Shown one piece after another: positions 42,741 through 53,104 of a stretch of DNA of 64,000 nucleotides; position 1 is the first letter of the stretch; every line of letters starts with the position of its first letter. Where the stretch lies: contig CM057456.1 of assembly GCA_016271365.2 (NCBI GenBank), positions 610,829,501-610,893,500 on the forward strand, in the 5' to 3' direction. Made by a program: the position numbers and the translations under genes. The notes below the pieces were generated by a model. The model was not told the origin of the DNA. It searched no databases and worked only from the letters and a program-made list of their open reading frames with translations. This DNA is from Neoceratodus forsteri. Lineage: Eukaryota > Chordata > Ceratodontiformes > Ceratodontidae.

Positions 42741-43139
42741 TTTACTCCGCCTCACTGAACAGTCGCTCCGGAGATTTCTCCTTCTGCTCGGTTCATTTGT
42801 CGGTTTAAAAAGTGTTATTTTATTGGTTTTCAATTGAAAATTAACTGAAATTAAACCGCAGCCGGTCGGTTCAAGCTCTGTCTGTGGTAACGTAAGTAAT
42901 AGATAGGTTTTACATTGAATTTTCTGTGTGGAACTTGTACACATTTATCGGTTCGGTTTGAACCGATCAGGTTGTTTGTAAGATTACTAGTCCTTTTTAG
43001 AGTGCGGTTCCCGGTTGTTATCGGTTCTAAAAAAACGTATTTCATTACGTTTTTTTCCACGACCCGTGACACGGTTGGCAACCGATAAGTGCATCTTGCT
43101 TGGCGGATTGCCATACGGCAAGTTTGGTTAGGCTGCATT

Positions 43140-44739
43140 ATGTCTGAGAAACCCAAAAGAAAAACCGGACCCACTGGGTTTCAGCACTGTAGTGTTTGTG
43201 GGGAAGCTTTTGCTAAGGCTGACCCACACACCACATGTGTCTGTTGTCTGGGGTTTGACCACCTCAATTCAGATTTGTAAGAATTTCCCTGCTGCCACCA
43301 TAGAAAAGAGAGTTGGTAGGCTCAGGGAAAGGGAGGCCAAAATGTCCGCTGACCCGGATGGCCAGCCCGGTTCAGTACCAACCGAACCGGAGGGAGTGCC
43401 CTCTGACCAGGGCGATACTTCCTCGGGCAAACGAAGAGCCGGTTCTGAGGAGCCGGTTCCAGCAAAAAGGACTAGAAAGTCAGCTAGCGTAGAGCCAAAA
43501 GTTCTCTCCCCAACTGCTGAAGAAATAGCTAAAGCAATTCAAATTGTCCAGTCTCTTTCCCATCCGACCGAACCGTCACCATCAGGTAGGCATTCAGTTC
43601 AGCCGGTTCCTTCGGTTCAAGTTTATGATTGTGAGGATTTTTATGAACCAGGGGAGGGGGAAGGGGAATATGAGGAGAGTGAATATGGTTTTGAAGATCT
43701 GGATGTGCCCATTGAACCGAACATCTCTCCAGATAGACCCTTGGGGGTTTCTCCTCCCAGGCTTTCTGAGTCCCCTTCTCATTTCATTTTTTATAAGAAA
43801 GTTGCTGAAACTCTGCAGCTCCCTGTTGAGGAAGCTGTTGATGACCAAGAGGAGCCTGACTATGTAGAAATGATGGATATTCTAGAGTCTAGGAGACTGT
43901 CTATTCCTTTACACAAATCTTTTCGGAAACAGACAGTAAAAGTTTTAAAAACTCCTCACACTATACCTCCTGTGGATAAAAGGATGGACAAGAGGTATAC
44001 TTTATCAGGTTCCGACACTGAGTTCCTCACTCAGCAATGCAGCCATGTGGGGGTAGTGCAGGCTGCAGCCTGTGACAAGGCTAATATTCCCCTAGCCTCA
44101 CACCCCCTGAGAAGGACTCCAGGAAGATTGATGCTATGGCAAAGAAACAGTACATGGCAGCATCTTTGGGACTCAGACAGGCAAATTATATGGCTTATAC
44201 TGCTAGGTACCAGAAATCCAGATGGGATACTGTGCTGGCTCTAGCAAAACAAGTCACTGATCAGCTTGCCAGGGAACTGGAACAGGTGGCTATGGATGGT
44301 ATTGAGGCATCAAAGGTGCAATTTCATGCTGCAGTGGACTCTAATGATGTTTCATCAAGAGTCATGGCTACATATGTGGCTCTTCGCAGGATGGCCTGGC
44401 TCAGATGTACTACCCTGTCTCAGGATACCCAGTCTAAGGCTATGGATTTTCCTGTTGTGGGCAATTCTGTGTTTGGGGAGCAAACAGAGAATTACATGAA
44501 GAAAATGGATGAATATAGGACCACCTATAGGAGTGCACAGGCCAAGGAAAGGCAGGCCACTCCTCAAAAGCAGCTTCCTAAAGGCAGGGGCAGGCCTTTT
44601 CATAGGCCTTTTTACCAAACCCAAGCTTCCTCTTCCGCCTATGCCCAGAGGGGGTTCTTTAGAGGGAGAGGCAGATGGGGTACAAGCAGGCCTGTTTCCA
44701 CCCCTCAGCCCAAAGCCCCTGCCAAGCAGGCACCCTGAT
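43140..44739 (+). pseudogene. DIRS D' gag, two frameshifts
   Basis: ATG 43140 gives MSEKPKRKTGPTGFQHCSVC, then GEAFAKADPHTTCVCCLGFD, a Cys/His cluster. One shift near 43275 leads into frame 43192-44244: an acidic linker (YDCEDFYEPGEGEGEYEESE), ESPSHFIFYKKVAETLQLP, MMDILESRRLSIPLHKSFRK, KRYTLSGSDTEFLTQQ. A second shift near 44105 leads to frame 44136-44738 with AKKQYMAASLGLRQANYMAY, LRRMAWLRCTTLSQDTQSKA and an Arg/Gly-rich tail (GRGRPFHRP, RGRGRWGTSRP) suited to nucleic-acid binding. It stops at 44739. Confidence 0.85.
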
Positions 44740-44744
44740 GGGGT

Positions 44745-46639
44745 TGCCAGGTCCGATTCTTCTCTACCTGTAGGGGGCAGGCTGGCTTACTTTGTCCAGG
44801 ACTGGAAGTCTTTAACATCAGACAAGTGGGTCCTGGAAGTAGTAAGCCAGGGACTGGTTCTCAGCTTCAAAGATTTCCAAAGCTGAGAACCAGATCTTTT
44901 CCACCTGCAACTCCATCAGAGGCACTCGCCCTAGAGGCAGAGGTCTCTACCCTCCTGGCTCTCAGAGCCATGGAAAGGGTTCCTCCCCCTACACCAGGGC
45001 AAAGGTTTGTACTCCAGGTACTTCCTTACCCCAAAAAAGACAGGAGAATGGCGGCCCATCCTGGATCTCAGATACTTAAACAAGTACCTTTTAAAACCAA
45101 AGTTCAAAATGGTAACTCTGGGAATTATCCTACCCTCTCTAAGGCCAGGGGACTGGCTAGCTTCCCTGGACCTCAAGGATGCCTACTTCCATATTCCCAT
45201 CAGAAGCTCCCATCGAAAGTACCTCAGGTTCGAGCTGCCCTCAGGCCACTACCAGTTCAGAGCAATGCCTTTCGGCCTCACTTCTGCTCCAAGGGTATTT
45301 ACCAAATGCCTGGCAGTAGCAGTTGCCTTCCTAAGAAGGCAAAAAGATTGCCATCTTTCCTTACCTGGACGATTGGCTCATAGTAGGCCAGTCCCCAGAC
45401 CAGGTCAATATACATCTTCAAGTAACGCAGCAACTGCTTGCCTCTCTAGGTTTCCTTCTGAATCTCTCGAAGTCAGTTCTAAAGCCTGTCCAGCTTCTTA
45501 CCTTCATAGGTGCAGAACTGAACACACAGGAGGCCAGGGCCTTCCTTCCTCTGGACAGGGCAAAGACCCTAGTCTCCTTGGCCTCTTCATCCACCCTGCA
45601 GGTCTCTCGACCAGCAAGGCATTTTCTGCAGCTCCTAGGACACATGGCTGCTTCCACAGCAGTTGTGCAGGGAGCAAGATTTCAGATGAGGGACATCCAG
45701 TTCCATTTGAGAACTTTTTGGTCTCAAAGAAAGGATCCTCTAACCAAGTTGATCCCAGTAACTCGAACCCTGATCCAAGCCCTACAGTGGTGGCAGGATC
45801 AGAGCAACCTGAGACAAGGAGTTCCTTTTGTCACTCAGTCTCACTCCCTAATCCTTACTACAGATGCATCCCTCTTGGGTTGGGGAGCTCACATGGGTGA
45901 CCTCTCCACCCAGGGTCTGTGGTCTCCCCAGGAATCTCTGCTCCACATCAACCTGTTGGAGCTCAGAGCAGTTTTTCTAGCACTTCAAGCTTTTTCCAAA
46001 TTTGTTCAGAACAAGATTGTTCAGGTCAAAACAGACAACATCACTACAATGTGGTACATCAACAAGCAAGGGGGCAGTCGGTCTACGGCCTTGTGCAGCA
46101 AAGCGATGAAGTTGTGGTCTCTGGCTTACTCCCTGAACACCTCCCTTACAGCAGTCCACCTCCCAGGCAAGGACAATGTCCTGGCAGATGCTCTCAGCAG
46201 GATTTCTCCGGGCCACCATGAATGGTCACTGGATCTCCTGGTCTTGGGAGTAGTATTTGCCAGATGGGGCACCCCGCAGATATATCTTTTTGCAGCCCCA
46301 GACAATCACCAACTCCCTCTTTGTTGCTGCAGGCCCCCAGTGTTGGGCTCTCTCCCCCTGGATGCCTTGGCCCTCAGTTGGGAAGGGAAGTTCCTCTATG
46401 CCTTCCCTCCCTTCCCTCTTCTGTTCAAAGTGCTAGTCAAAATCAGATCCCAATCCTGCAAAGTCATTCTGATAGCTCCAGATTGGGCCAGACAACCCTG
46501 GTATCCACTCCTACTGTCCTTGCAGTCCATCCTCCCTGTGCCTTCCAGGAATCACAATCTGTTAACCTGTGCCCAGGGACGGGTTTGGTATCCGAATCTC
46601 AAATCTCTCAATCTCAAGGCTTGGTTCTTGAAGAGTTAG
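44745..46639 (+). pseudogene. DIRS D' RT-RNase H-MT-like region
   Basis: RT opens with GGRLAYFVQDWKSLTSDKWV. After a shift, frame 45007-45900 has KKTGEWRPILDLRYLNKYLL, DWLASLDLKDAYFHIPIRSS, and FGLTSAPRVFTKCLAVAVAF. A shift near 45345 brings FPYLDDWLIVGQSPDQV with an intact YLDD box. From 45578 one 353-residue frame runs to 46639: LILTTDASLLGWGAHMGD, LLELRAVFLALQAF, IVQVKTDNITTMWYINKQGG and LPGKDNVLADALSR carry the RNase H acidic residues. The MT-like part (FLYAFPPFPLLFKVLVKI, LIAPDWARQPWYPLLL) follows. Only three shifts separate it from a full product. Confidence 0.9.
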
Positions 46640-47665
46640 AGTTTGCTGATTTACACTTTTCCCGAGGTGTAATGGATATATTGAAAGCCTCAAGGAAGCC
46701 TTCCACCAGGGCTACTTACAATTCCAAATGGAAAAGGTTTTCCATATGGTGCTCGGAAAAGCTTATTTCCCCAGACTCTGCTGATCTTCCCACAGTCCTG
46801 GATTATATGGTCCATCTGAATTCTCTGGGCTGAGACCAGCTACCCTGAAGGTGCATTTGGCAGCTGTGTCTGCTTTTATTTCAGCAGGTAAATCTTCTTC
46901 TTTCAGCTCATCCTGTATTTTCCAAGTTTTTTAAGGGGTTGCTTCACACCAACCCTCCATTCAGGAATCCTGCCCCTGCCTGGGATCTTAATGTTTGCAT
47001 TGCTCAGCGTATGCAACCCCCCTTCGAGCCCTTGTCATCAGCTGAGCTTAAGTACTTGACTTGGAAGACTGTGTTTCTGGTAGCCATCACCTCTGCCAGG
47101 CACATAAGTGAATTACAAACATTGTCAGTGGAGCTGTATTTTATCTCCTTTCACAGAGATAAGGTGGTCCTCCGGACTAACAGGAAGTTCCTACCTAAGG
47201 TGGTTTCAGATTTCCACCTTAATCAATCGATTTCTCTTCCAGTGTACTTCACTGACCACTCCTCCTCTGGTGAGAGGCTGCACAGCCTAGATGTGAAGAG
47301 AGCCATAGTTACTACATAGGCGTGCCAAGGGTCACAGGCTTGATTCCCTCAACTGTTCCTCACTTATGGCGAGGTTGGTAAAGGAAGCCAGCCACTAAAA
47401 GATCCATTGCCAGGTGGATTGTCTCTTGTATCCAATTCTGCTCACGAAAAGTTGGGTAAAGTTCCCCCTCAGGCCTGAGGGCTCACTCTACCAGAGGTAC
47501 AGCTGCTTCTCTGGCTGCTGCCAGAGACATTCCTGTTCTAGAAATATGTCAAGCAGCTACCTGGGAAACAGTTCACACTTTTACTAAGCATTACTCCTGG
47601 ACATCCAGGCTAGGAGTGATGCTCGGTTTAGCTACAGCTGTTCTTCAGAGCCTATTCCTAAGTAG
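46560..47665 (+). pseudogene. DIRS D' tyrosine recombinase
   Basis: It begins inside the preceding region in another frame (46222-46833): LVLEELEFADLHFSRGVMDI, RKPSTRATYNSKWKRFSIWC. The overlap is typical of DIRS. One base is lost near 46830, then RPATLKVHLAAVSAFISAG. Frame 46939-47319 holds KTVFLVAITSARHISELQTL; the first Arg is kept and the next is His. RAHSTRGTAASLAAARDIPV is near 47485-47545 and ATWETVHTFTKHYS near 47560-47605. Catalytic positions survive, but the frame is broken at about 46830, 46930, 47300 and beyond. Confidence 0.85.
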
Positions 47666-47710
47666 GTTCTGTCCCTCCTCCATGGAGGTACTCTAAGCGT
47701 AGTCTGCATC

Positions 47711-47800
47711 ATCGTAATATAGCAAGACTTCATGTTGTTTGAAGAAAATTACTCACCTTAGTAATGTTGTTTCTTCTAATGGAGTCTTGCTATATTATGA
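47711..47800. repeat. DIRS D' internal complementary region
   Basis: The left half complements 42577-42610 and the right half complements 48190-48250. The core ATTACT-CACCTT-AGTAAT lies at 47748-47765. Confidence 0.9.
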
Positions 47801-48054
47801 CCTCCCTCACTGCCTGCCCCTCTCAGAACCTCCATTTTGGGATGTGGCTGGGCTTTACAGGGTTGGCACTTCATTTATGCCCACCTTGTTGTTTTTACAC
47901 CCTCTATTTTGGGGTGAATTGGTGTTGTGTTTTTCATTTTCTGGGTCTCCTGACTTGATTCTTTGTTTGAGACCAGGAAATGTGTGTTTAGGTTAGTAGC
48001 CAATTGGCTAGTGTAGGTTTACAGCTTCCACACAGAACCTTAGTGAGTTTTAGC

Positions 48055-48255
48055 TCGTAAAGATCTGACAGTTTATGTTTGAAGCACAACAGACAGAGCT
48101 TCCTAACCGAGCTCGCGCTCAGAGTTCCATGCTTCATGGAAAGTTAACTATTTCATCTCCGGGGCAGTTCCAAGATTGGATCATACTGCAGTTGTCATAA
48201 TATAGCAAGACTCCATTAGAAGAAACAACATTACTAAGGTGAGTAATTTTTTCCT
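48055..48255 (+). repeat. DIRS D' right ITR and right-end extension
   Basis: The inverted copy of the left ITR is followed by AGAAGAAACAACATTACTAA, GGTGAGTAAT, the T-run and CCT. The core is at 48230-48247. Confidence 0.9.
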
Positions 48256-49396
48256 CTGTTCCCTGGATATGCAGGATGCCTATCTCCATATTGAGGTTTT
48301 CCCGGACCACTGCCGCTTCCTCCACTTCTGTTTCCAGGGCAGCCACTTTCAGTTCTGGGCCCTCACTTTTGGCTTTTCCTTGGCACCCTGGGTCTTACCA
48401 AGTGCCTGGCAATGGTAGCTGCGGCTCTGCGGAGACAGGGCTTTTATGTGTTCCCTTACCTGGATGATTGGCTGCTCACAGTCCCCTCCAGATATCTCTT
48501 GCTGCAGACCCTGGAAGGCACCTTTCGGCTCTTCCAGGCCCTAAGGATCATGATAAACCCCCTGAAGTCTTGTCTCTCTCCGTGCCAATGCTTCCAGTAT
48601 ATAGGAGCGGTCCTGGACTAGCCCAAGGCAAAGCCTTCCTGCTGGGGAACAGAGCAGGCCCGTCTAGTATCCTCCAGTCGTCAGGTACCTGCCAGGGTGT
48701 TCCCTCATTTGTTGGGGCACATGGTGGCTGCTATAGCCACTGTTCCCCTAGCCTGCCTTCATATGAGGGTTCCCCAGTGGACTCTGTGGGTCCAGTGGGA
48801 TCAACACACTGACAACCTGGATCAGCCGATGCTGGTTTCTGACCTGGTTATGGAGACCGTGGAGTAGTGGCAGAACTCTGCCAATCTCCTGAGAGGGATT
48901 CCCCTCTGTGCTGTGTCTCCATAGCAGGTTCTCACTATGAATGCCACGGGCCTGTGTTGGGATGCTGCCTTAGCTGACCGTCAGACCCAGGGTATTTGAT
49001 CTGAGTCTGAGCAGCATCTCCACGTCAGTGTGCTGGAGATGCTGGCGGTCCTTTATGCTCTGCAGGCTTTCCAGACCCACATTCTTCCCGGCCCGCTATT
49101 GGTACAGACGGACAACATGTCTGTAGTTTTCTACATCACTAAACGGGGGGGCAATCATTTCCATCCCCTTTGTCGGGAGGCCATGAGGGTCTGATGCTGG
49201 GCCATTGAGCATGACCTGGAACGTTCAGCTGTTCATGTTCCTGTTGTCCAAAACGCCCATGGCCAACAGTCTAAGCCAGTCCAGGTCAAAGATGCGTGAG
49301 TGGGGAACTAATGTCCTTAGTGGTCGAAGACCCCTTCAACAGGTGGGGACATTCAGAGTTGGACCTTTTGGGGTTCCCACTCAATGCAAAACTGCT
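48256..49396 (+). pseudogene. DIRS C RT 3' part and RNase H
   Basis: FCSLDMQDAYLHIEVFPDH resumes C RT after D'. It continues with TFGFSLAPWV and frame 48412-48621, AALRRQGFYVFPYLDDWLLT, in which the YLDD box is intact. RNase H is in broken frames at 48937-49260 (MNATGLCWDAAL in place of the TDA block, LLVQTDNMSVVFYITK, AVHVPVVQNA). The MT-like part starts (HSELDLLGFPLNAKL) and is cut at 49397 by E. Confidence 0.8.
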
Positions 49397-50266
49397 GATC
49401 TTACTTCAAGAGGGCTCTTGCAGTAGGTACTCACGTATAGGACTAAGCCACTAGGCGTTAGGGCCACACAGAAAAATTCTAGCTAGCAGTGTCCAGCGGG
49501 GGTCCGCCCCCCCCCCGACATCACGTGACTAACGTCAGCGTGAAGCTATGTAAGGAGCAGTCTCCACGCCCGCCTTCCACTTCTTTCCTTGCTGTCGACC
49601 TGTGCATGTCGGACCTTGCAGAAGAATGCTGCTGCTGTCGACGCCATATTTGGATTAGTATAATTTCAAATAGTTTACATTTAAATTGTATTTCTCACAT
49701 TTGTATACAAAAACCATTGTGTATGTTGTCTCTTGACGCCTTCAGAATCACATAAGAACAAGTGAGACTCTTGTGGAACTCAACTTCCTCACTAGGACGG
49801 CCATTCCCTTTGCCTTTTTTGCCTGGACTCAGGCCATAAGGTTGAGGGGTGCGAGCACTGCCAGAAATTTAACACGGCCACTCGTACACGTAGGCAGCAG
49901 TCCCTGGAAGCACATCTTTTAAAAGAAAAAATGGCCAATATGGAGAAGGAGCTGCAGAAACTCAGGCAATCGTCGTCCTCTCTGGAGAGCTGCCGTAAAA
50001 AGAAGAAGGACAAGGAGAGACAACGGGACCGGGAAGGGTCCCCAGGCATCCCGCCACCTCCTGCTGGAGTTGCGGCCCTTAAGGTAACTTCCCCTCTGGG
50101 GGATCAGCCTTCGATGACCACTTTAGTGGCTACCAAACTGCCGTCGGCTCCCCTGTCTGGCCCGAGCTCAGGCCCGACAGGAGCCTCCCGGGATCGGGAG
50201 GCACCCACCTCCTGTATGACCTTAAAGATTTCAAGGCCTAGTGGTATGTGTGGGACTGGTAGTTGA
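49397..50266 (+). mobile_element. DIRS element E, family 1, 5' part only
   Basis: The left ITR begins GATCTTACTTCAAGAGGGCTC and includes CTTGCAGTAGGTA and AAAATTCTAGCTAGCAGTG. A decayed leader (GAAGCTATGTAAGGAGCAGT) and gag start follow. E ends where F begins in gag at 50267. The remainder of E is beyond the window. Confidence 0.85.
49760..50266 (+). pseudogene. DIRS E gag N-terminal part
   Basis: The Cys/His cluster is readable across frames (CLDSGHKVEGCEHCQKFNTA region near 49815-49885). Frame 49931-50266 then gives a basic helical stretch (MANMEKELQKLRQSSSSLES, then KKKKDKERQRDREG) and a Pro/Ser-rich linker ending CMTLKISRPSGMCG. It closely resembles F gag (KKDKERHRDKGSS). Confidence 0.75.
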
Positions 50267-50390
50267 GATCTTACTTGAGGGCTCTTGCAGTAGGTATTAC
50301 ATATGGGACTGGCGCCTGCAGGCGGCAGGACCCGCAAAAATTCTAGCTAACGGTCAGCCACGTCAGGTGACAGGCGTCAGGAGGCGTCGG

Positions 50391-50397
50391 TATAAAG
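50391..50397 (+). promoter_or_regulatory. TATA box of DIRS F leader
   Basis: TATAAAG followed by GGGCAGTCCGGACGCC and CCAGTTCTTTCCCACC, the same arrangement as in B. Confidence 0.55.
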
Positions 50398-50564
50398 GGG
50401 CAGTCCGGACGCCGCCTTCCAGTTCTTTCCCACCGTTAGCTCGTGCAGCACCTCGTGGAAAAGTTTGTGATTCGTCAGCCCTTCCTTCATTTTTTTACCG
50501 AAAAACTTTATTTTTTTTTCAACTAACGTTGGTGTATATCGTTCCCTACACCCTCCGAGCACAA

Positions 50565-53058
50565 GAATAAGTGCGATTCATGTGGCGCCTAACTACCACA
50601 CAAGGATGGTCACTCCCTGTGCCTGTTCTGCCTAGGCCCGATCATCCGATTAGAAGATGCCAGCATTGCCTCAGCTTTCTGAGGCTACCAAAAAAGCGGC
50701 AGTAATCCCTGGAAGCCCATATTCTAAAGAAGAAAATGAGCTCTATGGAGGGGAGCTTAAAAACTGAGGCAGGCATCCACTTCCCCCGAAGGCCATCGAA
50801 GAAGGACAAGGAGAGGCACCGGGACAAAGGCTCCTCCACCGCGTCTCCCTCGGGAGCTGCTGGGACGGAGGTAACATCCTCTCCGGGGAATCGCTCCTCG
50901 ACGGCCGCCTCGGAGGTTTCTGAGGCGGCATCGGCCCACCCGTCTGGCTTGCACTCGGGCCTTGCGGGCGCCTCTGTGCAGTTGGAGGCCTCCACCCCTG
51001 GGTCGGCCGCAGGCTCGTGGCCTACCATTGTGGGCGACTCTGGTAAGCTGGGCATCGGTTCCTCTGACGTCCGCCCGGAGAGGGCTGGTAAGATGTCCGA
51101 CCCTCCGGGGCGACACGCGGCTTCTCCCTACGGACCAGGCCTACCCCTCCTCTCGACCTGTCTCGGTGAAGACTCTCATAAGTCGGACGTCGGCTTCTCG
51201 GCCGCCCATGACTGCCTCTATGCCTCATGTCGCGGCTTGTCCGATGTCTGGCCAGCAAAAGGAACCGGACGGGACCCCAAATCCATCGTTCCCAGTTCAC
51301 CACTGCCTTTGCTGCCGTATGGGGAACCAGAGTCCCCCAACCGGAACCCGGGGACTTTTCCCCTCTGTCCCCTGGTGAAGCTGGGGATCTGTTGCCTCCG
51401 TCGGTCCTTCCTCCATCTGGAGTGCCGGACCTGACGCCAGCTCCCCGGACACCGGCTCCAACGCTGGCCCCTCCGACGTCGGTACCTCCGGCGTCAGGGC
51501 CTCCGCCGTCGGCCCTGGCGTCGGTCTTACCTGACTCAGGGAGATCTTTTGCTCCGCCGGGCCCTCCGGGGCTCTCCATTCGGACCGCCCGTGAGGTTCC
51601 CGACCAGGCCGTCTGCTCAGGCAGCCCCGGCTTCGGATATCCTTCACCTTATTCGGCGCGGTACCGGGAACGCCCGTATCCAGTGCCACAGTACCCGGCG
51701 GCTTCGGCGCGCTGCAGTGCCCAGCGCATCAATACCCGGCGCCGGGTTACCCGCAGCCGGGTTTTGGGTACGCTCCATATGGGTATAACCCGTATTCTTA
51801 TCCCCCGCCTCCTCCTCCTCCACCTCCCTTGCGGCCGCCTGTGGACCTGCAGGAGACTCTGGCCTCCTGGTGGGCTGAGGACAAGGCTCAGCTCACCAAA
51901 GAGGTCGAGAGCTGCCTTCCGATGATGGTGCTGTCCCAGGTTCCCGTACGCCCCAGGCGGCACACTCCCTCACCACCTCCGGACTCTAGGGTTCTTCCGT
52001 CTGGATCCAGAGAGGGGCAGGACACGCGTCCCCGGGGACTCCCCAAGGGGCCCGTTCCTCCCCTGGGTCGGGAAAGGGAGTCTTACTCTTCTTCATCCTC
52101 CTCTTCACTCGGACTCCTCGGACTCTTCCGACGGCTGCTTCGAGAGAGACGACGAGCCTCGCTCTCCTTCGAAGCCCCGGCCAAGGACTCCCCTGAAGTC
52201 TCCTCCTCCGGATCCTTCTTTTAAGGAGTTGCTTAGAAAAATCCAGGAGGTTCATCAGTGGCGCTCCTTGGAACCAGATCCTCGGCGTCTGAAGCTCGCT
52301 GAACATCTGGATCTGCCCGTGACAGCTCCTACATTAGTGCCACCCTGGATAGAGCCTCATGCAGACCTTGTTACCACGATGTGGAAACAACCGTTGGCCT
52401 TAGCTCCACTTCCTAGGAAGTCGAACAGGCTACATCAGGCTCCAGAGGGTGTTGATTTCCTGGATTCTCACCCTCTTGCCGACTCTGTCATGATTAACGC
52501 CGCTCACGGCCGGTCGGCGAACCCTAAACATCTTAGCTCGTCACCTCCTGATAAGGAATCTCGCCTACTGGACCAGTATGGGAGAAAGATTTACGCTTCC
52601 TCCACACTGGGGATCAGGGCCCTGAACTATGTCGGTCACACGGGGGACTACCAGAAGGCCATCCTGACTGGAAGCCAAACTGGACTCCTTTCCTGACTCC
52701 CAAGTCAAACAGGAGTTGGCTGATCTCATCTGCTCTGCTCGTTCGGCCAGTCGACACATGTTACGTGCGACATACGACACAGTGGACACTGCTGGGCGGA
52801 GCTCAGCTTTTGCTGTAAGCCTACGGTGTCATGCTTGGCTCTGCGTGTCAGGTCTGGTCCCGGAGGTGCAATCTGCTATCTAGGAAGCACTTTTCCGGGG
52901 GTTGGTGCTTTTCGAGGGTGATATCAAGGACATCATTACCGATTTGCAAGAGAAGGGGATGGCTCTGAAGTCAGTTGATTTCATGTACCATCCCCATCAG
53001 CAGCAGCGTCCCTTACATGAGCGGAATCGTGGCGAAACCCAGGAAGCGGGCCACTAAG
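50565..53058 (+). pseudogene. DIRS F gag
   Basis: The Cys/His start (CDSCGA, then KDGHSLCLFCLGPII, frameshifted) is followed by frame 50736-51434 with a basic segment KKDKERHRDKGSST and a Ser/Ala-rich linker. A long Pro-rich part follows in other frames, then SPPPDPSFKELLRKIQEVHQ and WRSLEPDPRRLKLAEHLDLP (52190-52320). The next segments are LADSVMINAAHGRSANPKHL and DKESRLLDQYGRKIYASST, and after a shift at about 52660, ELADLICSARSASRHMLRAT and YDTVDTAGRSSAFAVSLRCH. It ends near 53058. About five frameshifts are present. Confidence 0.8.
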
Positions 53059-53104
53059 CGTCGGGGCCCCCACGGCTGATAAGCCTCCCGCCCAAAAGCA
53101 GCAG

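Larger units (their letters stand above)
42577..48255 (+). mobile_element. DIRS element D', family 2, complete with ITRs, in C RT
   Basis: D' has the same layout as D: left ITR 42577-42740, leader, gag 43140-44739, RT-RNase H-MT-like 44745-46640, recombinase from about 46600 to 47665, ICR 47711-47800 and right ITR 48055-48255. Removing 42577-48255 restores C RT as RD-stop-FCSLDMQD without an added or lost codon, so there is no target-site duplication. This is the least damaged element in the window. Confidence 0.93.
33809..49396 (+). mobile_element. DIRS element C, family 1, interrupted three times
   Basis: C starts with the family 1 left terminus (ATCTTACTTC, CTCTTGCAGCAGG). Gag runs from 34206 to 35743, is interrupted by D, and resumes at 41429-42070. 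RT runs from about 42130 to 42576, is interrupted by D', and resumes at 48256. RNase H lies at about 48937-49370. C then ends at the left terminus of E (49397). Excluding D and D', about 4.2 kb of C is present. Confidence 0.88.
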
